DNA of 64,000 bases, taken from contig QCBO01000002.1 in the NCBI GenBank assembly GCA_003279105.1, forward strand, positions 104,770 through 168,769, in the 5' to 3' direction. Source of the stretch: Prochlorococcus sp. AG-347-I19 (GTDB taxonomy: Bacteria; Cyanobacteriota; Cyanobacteriia; PCC-6307; Cyanobiaceae). Below, piece after piece: positions 11,169 to 22,251 of the stretch (positions within the stretch are counted from its first letter, which is position 1; the number at the start of each line of letters is the position of its first letter). Position numbers and translations under genes: made by a program. The notes beneath the pieces were generated by a model, which saw only the letters and a list, made by a program, of their open reading frames with translations, had not been told where the DNA came from and did not search any database.

Positions 11169-12365
11169 ATGGACACTCAAGCTTTTAGAAGATCTCTTCA
11201 TCATTCTGATAGATACAATAGAAGGGGTTTCGATTCTCCAACAAAAAGAGCTCAAGCGTTAGAAGAAGCTTACCAAAGTGATTTGATAAGTTCTATTAGA
11301 GATAATAATTTTACTTACACTAAAGGCAGACTGAATATTAAGTTGGCCCAAGCCTTCGGTTTCTGTTGGGGAGTTGAACGAGCTGTTGCAATGGCTTATG
11401 AAACTAGAAGACATTATCCAAATGAGAATATTTGGATAACGAACGAAATAATTCATAATCCCTCGGTTAATGATCATTTAAGAAAAATGAATGTAAAATT
11501 TATCTCAGCTAAAAATGGAATTAAAGATTTTTCTTTAGTTTCTAATGGGGATGTTGTAATACTTCCCGCCTTCGGAGCTACTGTTCAAGAAATGAAACTC
11601 TTGCATGAGAAAGGTTGTCATATCATTGATACAACTTGTCCATGGGTTTCTAAGGTTTGGCATACAGTTGAAAAACATAAAAAACATGTTTTTACATCTA
11701 TTATTCACGGAAAATTTAAACATGAAGAGACTCTTGCTACAAGTTCGTTCGCGGGCAAATATTTAGTTGTTCTTGATCTAGAAGAAGCGAACTATGTTTC
11801 TGAATATATTTTGGGGAGAGGTAATAGAAATGAGTTTATGAACAAATTTGCTAAAGCTTGTTCTAATGGATTTGATCCTGATAAAGATTTAGATAGAGTG
11901 GGAGTTGCAAATCAGACAACTATGCTTAAGAGCGAGACTGAGGAAATTGGAAAGGTTTTTGAAAGGACGATGTTAAAGAAATTTGGACCAGAAAACTTAA
12001 ATAGTCACTTTTTAGCTTTTAATACTATTTGTGATGCAACTGAAGAAAGGCAAGATGCAATGTTCTCTTTGGTTGATGAAGACCTTGATATTTTAGTAGT
12101 TATTGGAGGCTTCAATTCTTCTAATACAACTCACCTACAAGAAATAGCAATTAATAAAAATATTTCCTCTTTTCATATTGATACGCCAGAGAGGATATCA
12201 GTTAAAGAAAACTCAATATTTCATAAACCGTTAGGATCAGAATTAGAACTTAAAAACAATTTTCTACCTAATGGAAAAATTAATGTTGGAATTACCTCAG
12301 GTGCCTCCACTCCTGATAAGGTTGTTGCAGATGTTATTGAAAAGTTAATTGATATTGCTTCCTGA
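11169..12365 (+). CDS. ispH: 4-hydroxy-3-methylbut-2-enyl diphosphate reductase
   Basis: LytB/IspH motifs ([52 protein letters not shown]). Confidence 0.97.
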   Translation: MDTQAFRRSLHHSDRYNRRGFDSPTKRAQALEEAYQSDLISSIRDNNFTYTKGRLNIKLAQAFGFCWGVERAVAMAYETRRHYPNENIWITNEIIHNPSVNDHLRKMNVKFISAKNGIKDFSLVSNGDVVILPAFGATVQEMKLLHEKGCHIIDTTCPWVSKVWHTVEKHKKHVFTSIIHGKFKHEETLATSSFAGKYLVVLDLEEANYVSEYILGRGNRNEFMNKFAKACSNGFDPDKDLDRVGVANQTTMLKSETEEIGKVFERTMLKKFGPENLNSHFLAFNTICDATEERQDAMFSLVDEDLDILVVIGGFNSSNTTHLQEIAINKNISSFHIDTPERISVKENSIFHKPLGSELELKNNFLPNGKINVGITSGASTPDKVVADVIEKLIDIAS

Positions 12366-12465
12366 ATTTTTTCATTTATAAATTTGCTTAGTTTTTTTAA
12401 TTTATTAGTCAGATAATTCCAAAAAATCTACTTTATTAACTAGAATAATGAAAAATTAATGAAGC

Positions 12466-13026
12466 ATGGAAGACAAAGCACAAACTAATCAGGTTCAAAC
12501 TGCAAGTATGAATAGAACTAAAGCGCCACAAAAAGTTGAAGTTGTAGTTGCCAATTCATCGTCAGGGTCAGAAGTAAATATCCTTGGAGAACTATCGATT
12601 TTTGTTTTAAGAATAGGTTTTTGTGCTTTGATGATTCATCATGGCCTAGAAAAACTTCAGGATCCGCAGGGTTTTGCTGAATTTGTAGTTGGTAAGTATT
12701 TCCCATTTTTGCCTGGTGATCCCGTTGTTTGGACTTTTGGAGCAGCAATTACTCAACTGGTATGCCCAGTTGGATTGGCTTTAGGGATTTTTGCGAGGCT
12801 TTCTTCTCTTGGTCTACTCTCAACCATGGCATTTGCAGTTTATTTTCATCTCCTTGATACCGGACTAGAAGGTTTTCCTCTGGCAGTGGTTGAAGGTCAT
12901 AATTATGCTTTTGAATTGTCTTTTATATATGGTGCTATTTCTCTCTACTTTCTTTGTGCAGGTCCTGGCAGGCTATCTTTATTTAGAAAAACTAACAAGA
13001 TTACATATTATCCAAAATCAACATAA
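12466..13026 (+). CDS. DoxX family membrane protein
   Basis: RIGFCALMIHHGLEKLQDPQGFAEFV and multiple hydrophobic segments typical of DoxX. Confidence 0.85.
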   Translation: MEDKAQTNQVQTASMNRTKAPQKVEVVVANSSSGSEVNILGELSIFVLRIGFCALMIHHGLEKLQDPQGFAEFVVGKYFPFLPGDPVVWTFGAAITQLVCPVGLALGIFARLSSLGLLSTMAFAVYFHLLDTGLEGFPLAVVEGHNYAFELSFIYGAISLYFLCAGPGRLSLFRKTNKITYYPKST

Positions 13027-13027
13027 C

Positions 13028-14581
13028 TCAATGTAAAAAGTGCCTTTTTTGCGTAAATACCATTGAGATTCCTTTTAAATTACACATATCAATACTTTCT
13101 TGGTCTCTTAAACTACCTCCAGGTTGAATAATAGATTTTATCCCATACTCATTTGCTAGTTCTACAGTATCTGCAAATGGGAAAAACCCATCGCTGGCCA
13201 AGACAGCTTCAGAACATAACCTGCCAGCTGCTTTTAATGCAATTTTTGCTGCTCCAACTCTATTCATTTGTCCAGCTCCAATTCCAATAGTTTTTTGGTC
13301 TTTTGCAATAACAATGGCATTAGATTTCACGTGTTTACAAATTTTCCATGCAAAATTTAGATCTAAGTTAATTTGATTACTAGGCTTTTTATTAGTTACT
13401 GAAATCCAATTTTCAGTTTTTTCTTCACTATCGTTAGTATCTTGAACTAGTAATCCTCCCATTATTGATTTAGTAGAATTTTGATTCTTTTTTGGAAGTT
13501 GATCTTTTGAAAACTTTAAAAGTCTTAAATTCTTTTTAACTTTTAAAATTTCTAAAGCTTCCTCATCAAAAGATGGAGCGACGACACACTCTAAGAAAAT
13601 ATCTTTGAGTTGAATTGCGGTCTCACTATCAACATTTGAATTAAAAGCAACTATGCCTCCAAATGCACTAACTGAGTCACATTCCAAAGCATTCAAAAAT
13701 GCTTGAGAAGCTGAATTACTTATAGAAGCACCACAAGGATTATTGTGTTTAAGAATAACAGAAGCAAACATATCATTTGTGCGTTCATCTTTTTCTGCGT
13801 AGCCAAATTCTAAAACTGTTGAAAGTGCCGACTCTAGATCCAATAGATTGTTATAACTTAAATCTTTACCTTGTAATTGTTCTGCTGATTTCCATCCTAT
13901 GTTATTCAAACCATACCAAAAAGCTTTTTGATGTGGATTCTCCCCATATCTTAAGGTTTTGATTAGTGGATAAGATTCAATATATGTGGAAGATTGTAAA
14001 GCTCTTTCTTTTCTTATCCAATTAGATATTGCAATGTCATAGTCTGCTGTATGTTGAAAAGCTTCAAGGGCTAATTTTGCTTTATATGAATTTTTTAAAT
14101 TACCTTTTTTAATTTCTTCAAGAAAATTTTGATACTGACTGGGATCAACTAATACGGAAACGTCTTTATGATTTTTAGCTGCAGAACGAATCATTGATGG
14201 TCCTCCGATATCGATATTTTCAATAGCATCTTCCCAATTAGCTCCCTGATCTACAGTTTTTTTAAAGGGATATAAATTGACAACTACCAAGTCAATTAAC
14301 TCAAGATTGTTAGCTTCTATATCTTTTTTATGTTCCTCGTCATTTCTTTTGGCTAATAAACCCCCGTGTATTTTTGGATGTAAAGTTTTTACTCTCCCTC
14401 CAAGAATTTCAGGAGAATTAGTAAACTCTGCAACTTTAATAACTGGAATTTTTGCTTCTATAAGATGCTTTGCAGTTCCTCCACTTGATAGGATTTTATA
14501 ATTAAAATGCTCTACCAATTCCTTACAAAACGGGATTATATTTTTTTTATCAGAGACACTTACTAAAGCTAATGGTGACAT
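13028..14581 (-). CDS. purH: Bifunctional AICAR transformylase/IMP cyclohydrolase
   Basis: LVSVSDKKNIIPFCKEL, GGRVKTLHPKIHGGLLA, KHNNPCGAS and GAGQMNRV motifs. Confidence 0.98.
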   Translation of the reverse strand: MSPLALVSVSDKKNIIPFCKELVEHFNYKILSSGGTAKHLIEAKIPVIKVAEFTNSPEILGGRVKTLHPKIHGGLLAKRNDEEHKKDIEANNLELIDLVVVNLYPFKKTVDQGANWEDAIENIDIGGPSMIRSAAKNHKDVSVLVDPSQYQNFLEEIKKGNLKNSYKAKLALEAFQHTADYDIAISNWIRKERALQSSTYIESYPLIKTLRYGENPHQKAFWYGLNNIGWKSAEQLQGKDLSYNNLLDLESALSTVLEFGYAEKDERTNDMFASVILKHNNPCGASISNSASQAFLNALECDSVSAFGGIVAFNSNVDSETAIQLKDIFLECVVAPSFDEEALEILKVKKNLRLLKFSKDQLPKKNQNSTKSIMGGLLVQDTNDSEEKTENWISVTNKKPSNQINLDLNFAWKICKHVKSNAIVIAKDQKTIGIGAGQMNRVGAAKIALKAAGRLCSEAVLASDGFFPFADTVELANEYGIKSIIQPGGSLRDQESIDMCNLKGISMVFTQKRHFLH

Positions 14582-14602
14582 TATGGGAAAGTTTACTTAC
14601 TT

Positions 14603-15232
14603 ATGAATATAAACATGAAATATGCTATCAATCATGAATTTGTCTCGATTAGCTCTCAAACTGCAACTCATAGAATTATTTTGATGCATGGTTGGGGAGC
14701 TGATTCTGATGACCTTTTAACATTTGGAAAGGAGATGACTGAAAAAATAAATTTTGATTTTGAGGTAATTTCTTTGAGGGCCACTGGATTGCATCCAAGT
14801 GGCCAGGGAAGACAATGGTATGGCTTATACCCACATGATTGGAATGGAGCTCAGGTTGAAGTAAATAAACTTTTAGTGACATTAAAAGCATTTGATACTG
14901 ATCAGATTCCACTTAGAAAAACAATTTTGTTGGGGTTCTCTCAGGGGGCGGCAATGGCAATTGATGCAGGATTTAAATTAAATTTTGGACTAATTGTTGC
15001 TTGTAGTGGTTATCCTCATCCCAATTGGGCCCCGGGAGAAAAATGCTCGCCATTTATTATTAGTCATGGCTTATTTGATGACGTTGTGCCTATAGATGCT
15101 TCTAGGACTATTTATGAAAAAGTAAAGAATAAGTCTTATAAATTTTGTGAGTTATTAGAATTCGATGGATTTCATCAAATTGATTCAAATTTAATTAATT
15201 TTATAAGTTCAAATATAAGTAATATTTTTTAA
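14603..15232 (+). CDS. Alpha/beta hydrolase (phospholipase/carboxylesterase family)
   Basis: LMHGWGADSDDL, nucleophile elbow GFSQGAA, FDGFHQID catalytic His region. Confidence 0.9.
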   Translation: MNINMKYAINHEFVSISSQTATHRIILMHGWGADSDDLLTFGKEMTEKINFDFEVISLRATGLHPSGQGRQWYGLYPHDWNGAQVEVNKLLVTLKAFDTDQIPLRKTILLGFSQGAAMAIDAGFKLNFGLIVACSGYPHPNWAPGEKCSPFIISHGLFDDVVPIDASRTIYEKVKNKSYKFCELLEFDGFHQIDSNLINFISSNISNIF

Positions 15233-15597
15233 ACAAAAGCATATTCATATTCTTCAATCTCTTCCCAATCATCTGCAGTAAGTTCTAGACCCTCAAATAT
15301 TTTTTCTTCACCAATTCCTTCAACTACAACTTTTAGCGATGGAAATAGAAAATGATTTTCTTCAGCATATTGGGCGCTAAATAAACCTTTTTCACCCCAA
15401 AAAAACCTATCGGTTGTATGTTCATTTCTTCTGACATTGAAAACTGAAGGTGCAGAGAGACCATTTTCAGCTATGAATCTTCTAGCTGCTGTAACTGGTT
15501 TATGTTTGCCAGTTTCGATATGATAAATAGGCACATGTGCCATTACTCTTTGGCCAGCCAATCTTCTTCTGCTGATTCTTTTTCTTTTTTTTGACAT
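15229..15597 (-). CDS. DUF3155-like cyanobacterial protein
   Basis: Basic N-terminus KKRKRISRRRLAGQRVMAHVPIYHIETGKHKPVTAARRFI and acidic C-terminus typical of the family. Confidence 0.8.
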   Translation of the reverse strand: MSKKRKRISRRRLAGQRVMAHVPIYHIETGKHKPVTAARRFIAENGLSAPSVFNVRRNEHTTDRFFWGEKGLFSAQYAEENHFLFPSLKVVVEGIGEEKIFEGLELTADDWEEIEEYEYAFV

Positions 15598-15851
15598 TGA
15601 TTGGTACTCCTGAAATTATCAATGAGATTAGTCTTATTTATTTTTACTAATCTTATATATGTGATTTTAAATTCACTCCAAATTACATAGAGGACCCATC
15701 AACCCCTGATGTAGCTTAAAATATGATTAAATATTCATATTTAAGGCTGGCTAAAGTCAGACCTCTTTATATATCTTAATACTTTTTTCATATTTTACAA
15801 GCCCTTTTTCAATTTTTTTTTAAAAAAAAATTTCCCAAAATTTCATTAATT

Positions 15852-16988
15852 ATGAATTCATCAAAAAAATTTGAAGAGTTAATTATTAAACAGCTAGAGA
15901 GTTTTGGTTGCTCAATGGGAGTGACTAATTTAGTAATGTATCTTGCATCAGCTAAGCAAGGAACTAAAGCATCTTTTGAAATGATTGGTCAATGGCCACA
16001 AATTGATAGGCTACTTACTTCAATAGAAGATGATCCTTCACTAAAGGTTTCATCGCCTAATAGAAGATGGTACCCATTACAAGAAAACGATATTCTACTT
16101 GGTGTCCTAAGGGTAGAAACTGATTTGAAAGGGGGCAATTGGCCGTTATCTCTCGATTCTAGATTAAAAGCGCTTTCAATATCTTTAGCTAAATGCGTTT
16201 CTATCGAATTAGAACGTCAAAATAAAAATGAAGAAGTCAATTATTTAAAAAATCAGGTCAATGTAATAATTCATCAATTAAGGAATCCATTAGCCGCTAT
16301 TAGGACATATGCAAAATTATTAATAAGAAGACTTGGTTCAGATGATGATTCTATTGAAATAGTCGAACGCATGATAATAGAGCAAAAACAAATTAATCAA
16401 TATGTGGATTCCTTTGCGCGATTAAATTCACCTATTCAATTGCCCCTAGAAATCGGAGAGGAAAGATTATTATTACCACCAAATTTAGATATTAAAAAGG
16501 TAATAACTGTTCAGAGTTTATTGAGGCCAATATTAGAAAGGGGAAAAGCTAATGCGGACTTAGAGAATAGAAATTGGACCGAACCTTCTCTTTGGCCAGA
16601 TTGGACTATTTCTCCATTAAGGGCAAAATATGCTGTAATTGCTGAAATTGTGGCCAATTTATTAGAAAATGCATTTAAATATGCCCAAAAAGATGCTGAA
16701 ATTGGACTGGCAATTACGAGTAATGGACTTTGTATATTTGATGATGGTAAAAAAATAACCAAAAATGAAAACGAGAAAATTTTTGAAAAAGGTTTTAGAG
16801 GATCTGCCGCTAAAAAGAAGGACGGTACTGGTGTAGGACTTTTTTTGGCGAGGAAATTAGCAAAACAAATTGGAGGAGATTTGAAATTGCTACAAAATAA
16901 CTCGATTGATAATGCTGAGAAATCAAAAAATCTTAAGAAGAAAAATATTTTCTATTTAGAACTTCCTATAAAAGAATTGCATGCATAA
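15852..16988 (+). CDS. Sensor histidine kinase (orphan)
   Basis: H-box VIIHQLRNPLAAIRTYAKLL, N-box EIVANLLENAFKYA, G-boxes GTGVGLFLARKLAKQIGG; no adjacent response regulator. Confidence 0.93.
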   Translation: MNSSKKFEELIIKQLESFGCSMGVTNLVMYLASAKQGTKASFEMIGQWPQIDRLLTSIEDDPSLKVSSPNRRWYPLQENDILLGVLRVETDLKGGNWPLSLDSRLKALSISLAKCVSIELERQNKNEEVNYLKNQVNVIIHQLRNPLAAIRTYAKLLIRRLGSDDDSIEIVERMIIEQKQINQYVDSFARLNSPIQLPLEIGEERLLLPPNLDIKKVITVQSLLRPILERGKANADLENRNWTEPSLWPDWTISPLRAKYAVIAEIVANLLENAFKYAQKDAEIGLAITSNGLCIFDDGKKITKNENEKIFEKGFRGSAAKKKDGTGVGLFLARKLAKQIGGDLKLLQNNSIDNAEKSKNLKKKNIFYLELPIKELHA

Positions 16989-17706
16989 ACAACATTGCTG
17001 TTTCAACTAGTACGACACTCGCACCGCAAGCATCTCCATTGAAGCCTCCAATTTTATTACCTAGTATGTTTGGGATAAAATAGCTTAGAAAAATACCAAT
17101 CAAAATAAGAATTAAAAATTTAATTAATATTGCTTGGGACGTAATTGAAACAAATTGGTATGCAATGAAAATTAAAAGAAAAATAATGGAGATCAAAGAT
17201 TCTTTTTTAAATCCATTCCAAAACTTTTTGTGACTAATAGATTTTTTCTTGTAACTCATATATTTAAACTTTTCTATAAAAAATAAATTTGAAAATCTTC
17301 CCCAAAATAAGCATATTGGTAAAACAAAAATTATTAGGTTTTGAATTTTTAGTATGCAAGCAATTTGAATTAACGTTATAAAAACTAAAGCTTGAACGCC
17401 AAAGGAACCAACTTTACTGTCTTTCATGGCTTTTAAACGTCTCTTTTTACCTGCAAAAATACCATCGAAAGTATCCATTAAACCATCGAGGTGTAGACCA
17501 CCAGTAATTAAATAACCCGAAGCCAAACAAATTAATGCAGATGAATAAATTGGCCAAGAGTTTATTTTTAAAAAAAGAAAAACATAACTTTGTATTGTTC
17601 CAATAAAAAATCCTAAAGGCGGCGCAAATTGTGCAATATTTTTAAATTCAGGATTAATTAAAGGTATCTTTGGAAATGTTGTATAGAAAATCCAAGAGCC
17701 TGCCAA
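16966..17706 (-). CDS. cobS: Adenosylcobinamide-GDP ribazoletransferase (cobalamin synthase)
   Basis: GGLHLDGLMDTFDG...KDSKVGSFG motif in a polytopic membrane protein. Confidence 0.95.
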   Translation of the reverse strand: MAGSWIFYTTFPKIPLINPEFKNIAQFAPPLGFFIGTIQSYVFLFLKINSWPIYSSALICLASGYLITGGLHLDGLMDTFDGIFAGKKRRLKAMKDSKVGSFGVQALVFITLIQIACILKIQNLIIFVLPICLFWGRFSNLFFIEKFKYMSYKKKSISHKKFWNGFKKESLISIIFLLIFIAYQFVSITSQAILIKFLILILIGIFLSYFIPNILGNKIGGFNGDACGASVVLVETAMLFMHAILL

Positions 17707-17804
17707 ATTTTTTATTAAATATTTTTTGATGAGATAAAAATAGATTCAATATTAAATAATAGGGTAGATTAATGAAAAAAGATCAAAAAATTTTATAAAT
17801 CATC

Positions 17805-18923
17805 GTGTTTGAATTTGAAATTACATCGAATTGCACTAATACAGGGGCAAGAACTGGTATATTTCATACACCAAATGGTCAGGTAAATACACCAAGATTT
17901 ATGCCTGTTGGTACTTTGGCAACAGTTAAAGGAATTTCATCTAAGCAGCTAACCTCAACAGGATCAGAAATGATTCTCTCAAATACCTTTCATCTTCATT
18001 TACAACCCGGAGAAAAATTAGTTAAAGAATCTGGCGGAATACATAAGTTCATGAATTGGCCTAAGCCTATTCTTACTGATTCAGGAGGATATCAAGTTTT
18101 TAGTTTGGCTAAATTAAATAAAATTTCAGATAAGGGAGTGGAATTTAAAAATCCAAGAGATGGTAGTCATGTATTTTTATCACCTGAAAAAGTAATACAG
18201 ATTCAAATGGATCTTGGATCGGATGTTGCGATGGCTTTTGATCATTGCCCTCCGCATACAGCAAACGAAAATGATATTGAGGAGTCTTTACAAAGAACTC
18301 ATTTATGGTTGCAAAAATGTGTCGAGACCCATCAGAAATCTAATCAAGCATTATTCGGTATAGTTCAAGGTGGTAAGTATCCGAAATTGAGAGAATATAG
18401 CGCAAAATATATAAGTTCTTTTGATCTGCCTGGAATAGCAGTGGGAGGTGTAAGTGTTGGCGAGGCAGTCGAGGAAATACATAGTGTAATTAATTACGTC
18501 CCGAAATTCTTACCAATAAATAAACCAAGATATTTAATGGGAATTGGCTCTTTAAGAGAAATTACTTTAGCTGTTGCAAATGGATTCGATATATTTGACT
18601 GTGTTTTGCCTACAAGACTAGGAAGACATGGGACTGCATTTTTTAATGATGAAAGATTGAATTTGCGAAATTCTCGATTTAAAAATGATTTTTCTCCCAT
18701 TGATAAAACTTGTAAATGCGAGACATGTAAATCCTATTCGCGAGCATATTTGCATCATCTAATTAGAAATGACGAAATATTAGGCCTAACCCTTATAAGT
18801 TTGCATAATATTGGTCATTTAATAAGATTTACCAATGCAATTTCTACTGCAATTAGAGATGATTGTTTTACAAATGATTTCGCTCCTTGGAAAACATCCT
18901 CTATTGCTCACCATACGTGGTAA
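17805..18923 (+). CDS. tgt: Queuine tRNA-ribosyltransferase
   Basis: [25 protein letters not shown] and zinc ligands [17 protein letters not shown]. Confidence 0.98.
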   Translation: MFEFEITSNCTNTGARTGIFHTPNGQVNTPRFMPVGTLATVKGISSKQLTSTGSEMILSNTFHLHLQPGEKLVKESGGIHKFMNWPKPILTDSGGYQVFSLAKLNKISDKGVEFKNPRDGSHVFLSPEKVIQIQMDLGSDVAMAFDHCPPHTANENDIEESLQRTHLWLQKCVETHQKSNQALFGIVQGGKYPKLREYSAKYISSFDLPGIAVGGVSVGEAVEEIHSVINYVPKFLPINKPRYLMGIGSLREITLAVANGFDIFDCVLPTRLGRHGTAFFNDERLNLRNSRFKNDFSPIDKTCKCETCKSYSRAYLHHLIRNDEILGLTLISLHNIGHLIRFTNAISTAIRDDCFTNDFAPWKTSSIAHHTW

Positions 18924-18957
18924 CGTCTTATCATAATTAATTAAATTATTAAAAAAG

Positions 18958-19098
18958 GTGCTCATTCTATTTAATACATTCGCTGAATTGCCCGAGGCTT
19001 ACAAGGCCTTTGCCCCAACTGTTGATGTTCTTCCACTTATTCCTTTATTTTTCTTTTTATTGGTTTTTGTTTGGCAAGCTGCAGTTGGATTTAAATAA
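18958..19098 (+). CDS. psbK: Photosystem II protein PsbK (absent from ORF track)
   Basis: GTG-start ORF read by hand: [46 protein letters not shown], 46 aa. Confidence 0.95.
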
Positions 19099-19125
19099 AA
19101 TTCTTTTTAATTTAGATTGTCTTTA

Positions 19126-20130
19126 TTAGAAGGGATTTTCAAGTAAAACCGCATCTCCAGAATTATCTACAGCACTCTCTATAAAATCAGCAATTTTTAA
19201 TGCTCTTGAAGCTTGCTCTCCATCTACCTCAGGTATTTCTTTGCCTTGAACACATTTAAGAAAATGCTCCAGTTCTGCATAAAGAGGTTCAATGGACGTT
19301 GTGCTAACTTCTTCCACATATCCATCATTTCTATAAACTAATTCTCCATGCTCTGCTGTATATGATTCATGAGACTTTCGATGGATTTGTAAAGAGTGAT
19401 TTAAGAAATCAGTTTCAACTAGGCCATTTAGGCAGTGAGCACTTAAATTTCTAATTTTTTTGTGACTCATTTTGCTTGCAGTTAGGCTTGCAATAACATT
19501 ATTTTTAAAAACTAAAGTAGCATTGACATAATCTATTAATCCTTCGCTATTTCTTCCTCCAACTGCGGCTAATTTTTGTATTTTTGAGTTTACAAGCTCC
19601 AAAATAAGATCAATGTCATGAATCATTAAATCCATTACTACAGATACATCATTTGCTCTGTCTGCATGAGGACTATGCCTCCTTGCTTCTAAAACGACAA
19701 TTTCTTCATTATTTACTATTTTATTTAATTCTCTAAAAGCAGGATTAAATCTTTCAATATGCCCCACTTGTAATAGACAGTTACTTGCATTAGCGGCCTC
19801 TATTAAAGATTTTGCTTCCAACTCGTTAGCTGCAATTGGTTTTTCAATGAGAACGTTCACACCTCCATTGAGACAATCTAGTCCTACTTTGTGATGAAGA
19901 AGTGTTGGGACAGCAATACAGATAGCATCAACTTTTGGAATTAAGTCCTTATAATTTTTGAACCATTGACATTGAAATTGGTCAATAGCTAATTTGCCTC
20001 TCTCTTCATTTGGATCTGCGACTCCAATGAGATTTGCATCTTTGAGTAAACTTAGTACTCGAGCATGATGCCAGCCCATATTCCCTATACCTATGACTCC
20101 AACCTTTACGGGTAATGAGGTTGGTTGCAT
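19126..20130 (-). CDS. Gfo/Idh/MocA family NAD(P)-dependent oxidoreductase
   Basis: Rossmann VGVIGIGNMGWHHARVL, EKPIA motif, VVMDLMIHDIDL. Confidence 0.92.
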   Translation of the reverse strand: MQPTSLPVKVGVIGIGNMGWHHARVLSLLKDANLIGVADPNEERGKLAIDQFQCQWFKNYKDLIPKVDAICIAVPTLLHHKVGLDCLNGGVNVLIEKPIAANELEAKSLIEAANASNCLLQVGHIERFNPAFRELNKIVNNEEIVVLEARRHSPHADRANDVSVVMDLMIHDIDLILELVNSKIQKLAAVGGRNSEGLIDYVNATLVFKNNVIASLTASKMSHKKIRNLSAHCLNGLVETDFLNHSLQIHRKSHESYTAEHGELVYRNDGYVEEVSTTSIEPLYAELEHFLKCVQGKEIPEVDGEQASRALKIADFIESAVDNSGDAVLLENPF

Positions 20131-20174
20131 AATTTCAAATCCATATATTTATTATCATTATCCTCTATAGGGAG

Positions 20175-21449
20175 TCACATTAAGCTTTTGGGAAGGATTA
20201 TTTTAACACGATCAATTTTTGGACCTGACATAGAAATAACTTCAAATTTAATGTTATTAAAATCTAAAACGTCACCAATTTTTGGAACCATTTGAAATTT
20301 TTCTAACATAAATCCAGCAAGGGTATGATAATCAGTACCTTCTGGAATACAACATCCTAACTTTTTATTGATTTCAATAATTTCTGATTTTCCAGCTATT
20401 GACCATTTTTTAGAGAAATTATCTAACATTCTCATGTCTGAATAAATTCTATTATTGAGCATTTCCTCTCCAACTATTTCGCCATTTAGATCAGCTGCAG
20501 TTATAAGTCCCTCTGTTCCACCGTGTTCATCAACTACTAGTAAGAAGGGATTGTAGTCTCTTACTATTGGAAATATTTCTGCTAGTGAACATGTTTCTAT
20601 TATTTTTGTTACTGGTAAAAGGAATGGCTCTAATAATGTATCGGCTTCCATTTCACCTTTTGATATTGGCTTAGCTAGATAACGCAAATCTAATACACCC
20701 AATACATCATCTAAAGACTCACCAATTACAAAGAAGCGAGCATGTCGAGTTTTATCTACTTGTTTCATAAGTTCTGAAAAGGTTATATTTTTTGGCAAAG
20801 TTACCATTTCAGATCTTGGAATCATCACTTCTTTAACTTGTGTATCTTTTAAAGCAAAAACTCCTTCAAGAATATTCTTCTCATCGGGTTTTAAACCTGT
20901 TACATTATCTGTCTCTATGAGAGTTTCTAATTCTCCTGCAGATAAACCCGAGTTTAAAGAATCCCATTTGTTATTTAAATTGAACAAGCCTAAACAGGCG
21001 CTAGCAATGAATTCTATTGCTTTAACTATAGGATTCATAGCTTTTCTTACGGCATCGAATATTGTGGTTAACCTTAATGCAGCAGATTCTGGATTGTTAA
21101 TTACTAAAGCTTTTGGAATTAGTCCAGAAACAAGAGTAACAACTAAAACAACAAATAAAAATAATAGAAGATCATAAAATCTATTTGATAAAATATTGCT
21201 TTTCCAATAATCATTAGCCACGTTATTGCTGAGCCATCCAATTGCAATTAATGAAATTGTTACTCCAAATTGAGAAGCAATTAATGAAGATCTAAAGCGT
21301 TTTTGAATTTTTAAAATTGAAAATGCTCCTCTCTTTTTTTCTTCTATTAACCTTAAAACTTTACTTGGCCTTATTAATAAAAAAGAGAGTTCACTCGCTG
21401 CGAAAAAAGCTGGTAAAAATAAAAGAAATAAAAGTAGAGTTATTTTCAT
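20175..21449 (-). CDS. CNNM/HlyC-CorC family (DUF21 + CBS pair + transporter-associated domain)
   Basis: N-terminal DUF21 TM region, LKDTQVKEVMIPRSEMVTL, DEHGGTEGLITAADLNGEIVGE. Confidence 0.93.
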   Translation of the reverse strand: MKITLLLFLLFLPAFFAASELSFLLIRPSKVLRLIEEKKRGAFSILKIQKRFRSSLIASQFGVTISLIAIGWLSNNVANDYWKSNILSNRFYDLLLFLFVVLVVTLVSGLIPKALVINNPESAALRLTTIFDAVRKAMNPIVKAIEFIASACLGLFNLNNKWDSLNSGLSAGELETLIETDNVTGLKPDEKNILEGVFALKDTQVKEVMIPRSEMVTLPKNITFSELMKQVDKTRHARFFVIGESLDDVLGVLDLRYLAKPISKGEMEADTLLEPFLLPVTKIIETCSLAEIFPIVRDYNPFLLVVDEHGGTEGLITAADLNGEIVGEEMLNNRIYSDMRMLDNFSKKWSIAGKSEIIEINKKLGCCIPEGTDYHTLAGFMLEKFQMVPKIGDVLDFNNIKFEVISMSGPKIDRVKIILPKSLM

Positions 21450-21467
21450 TCAATGACATATGAATAA

Positions 21468-21540
21468 TGGGGGTGGCGAGGATCGAACTCGCCTTAGCCA
21501 AATTATGAGTTTGGTGCATTCACCAGATTGCTACACCCCC
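21468..21540 (-). tRNA. tRNA-Met (CAT), probably elongator (tRNA-Ile2 not excluded)
   Basis: Minus strand GGGGGTGTAGCAATCTGGTGAATGCACCAAACTCATAATTTGG...GTTCGATCCTCGCCACCCCC; anticodon CAT. Confidence 0.9.
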
Positions 21541-21680
21541 AAGAGAATTTATGTAATTTTAATTACATTGAGTTTCAATATACAATATAAAAATAATATT
21601 TCAAAAAACACCTCATTAGGAAGTTTTTGTGAGATTTCTTTTTTTCTTCTAATCTTTAAATATAAATTTAACTTTTACTA

Positions 21681-22241
21681 ATGGGCAAATTTTCAGATAA
21701 GTATGATTTAAATAAAGCAAAATTGTTAAAACAGTTAATTGAAAAATCTTACAAGAAAGGGAAGTTCACTTTATCTTCAGGAAAAAAAAGTAGTCATTAC
21801 ATGAACTGTAAACCAGTATCATTAAATGGCGAAGGCCTAAACTTAATAAGTGAATTATTTTTAGAGTTAAAGGATTCAAGAGCAAAAGCTGTAGCAGGAT
21901 TGACATTAGGCGCAGATCCTCTTGTAAGTGGATTAATTGTCAAAGCAGCTTCAAAAGGCCTAAATCTTAGTGGTTTGATAATTCGGAAAGAGATTAAACA
22001 ATACGGTACTAAAGCTGGAATAGAAGGTCCTACATTAGAAGAAGGAATTTTGGTAACTGTCTTAGAGGATGTCGTTACAACTGCTGGTTCTGTCATAAAA
22101 GCTATAAAAAAATTACGGGAAAATAATTATGTTGTTGAGGAAGTTTTGTCTATAGTTGATAGGCAAGAAGGGGGATTAGAAGCCCTTGAAGATGAAAATG
22201 TTAAATTAAAGAGTCTTTTTACAATAAAAGACTTTTTATAA
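21681..22241 (+). CDS. pyrE: Orotate phosphoribosyltransferase
   Basis: [22 protein letters not shown] and PRPP loop [15 protein letters not shown]. Confidence 0.95.
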   Translation: MGKFSDKYDLNKAKLLKQLIEKSYKKGKFTLSSGKKSSHYMNCKPVSLNGEGLNLISELFLELKDSRAKAVAGLTLGADPLVSGLIVKAASKGLNLSGLIIRKEIKQYGTKAGIEGPTLEEGILVTVLEDVVTTAGSVIKAIKKLRENNYVVEEVLSIVDRQEGGLEALEDENVKLKSLFTIKDFL

Positions 22242-22251
22242 TTATTTCAAA

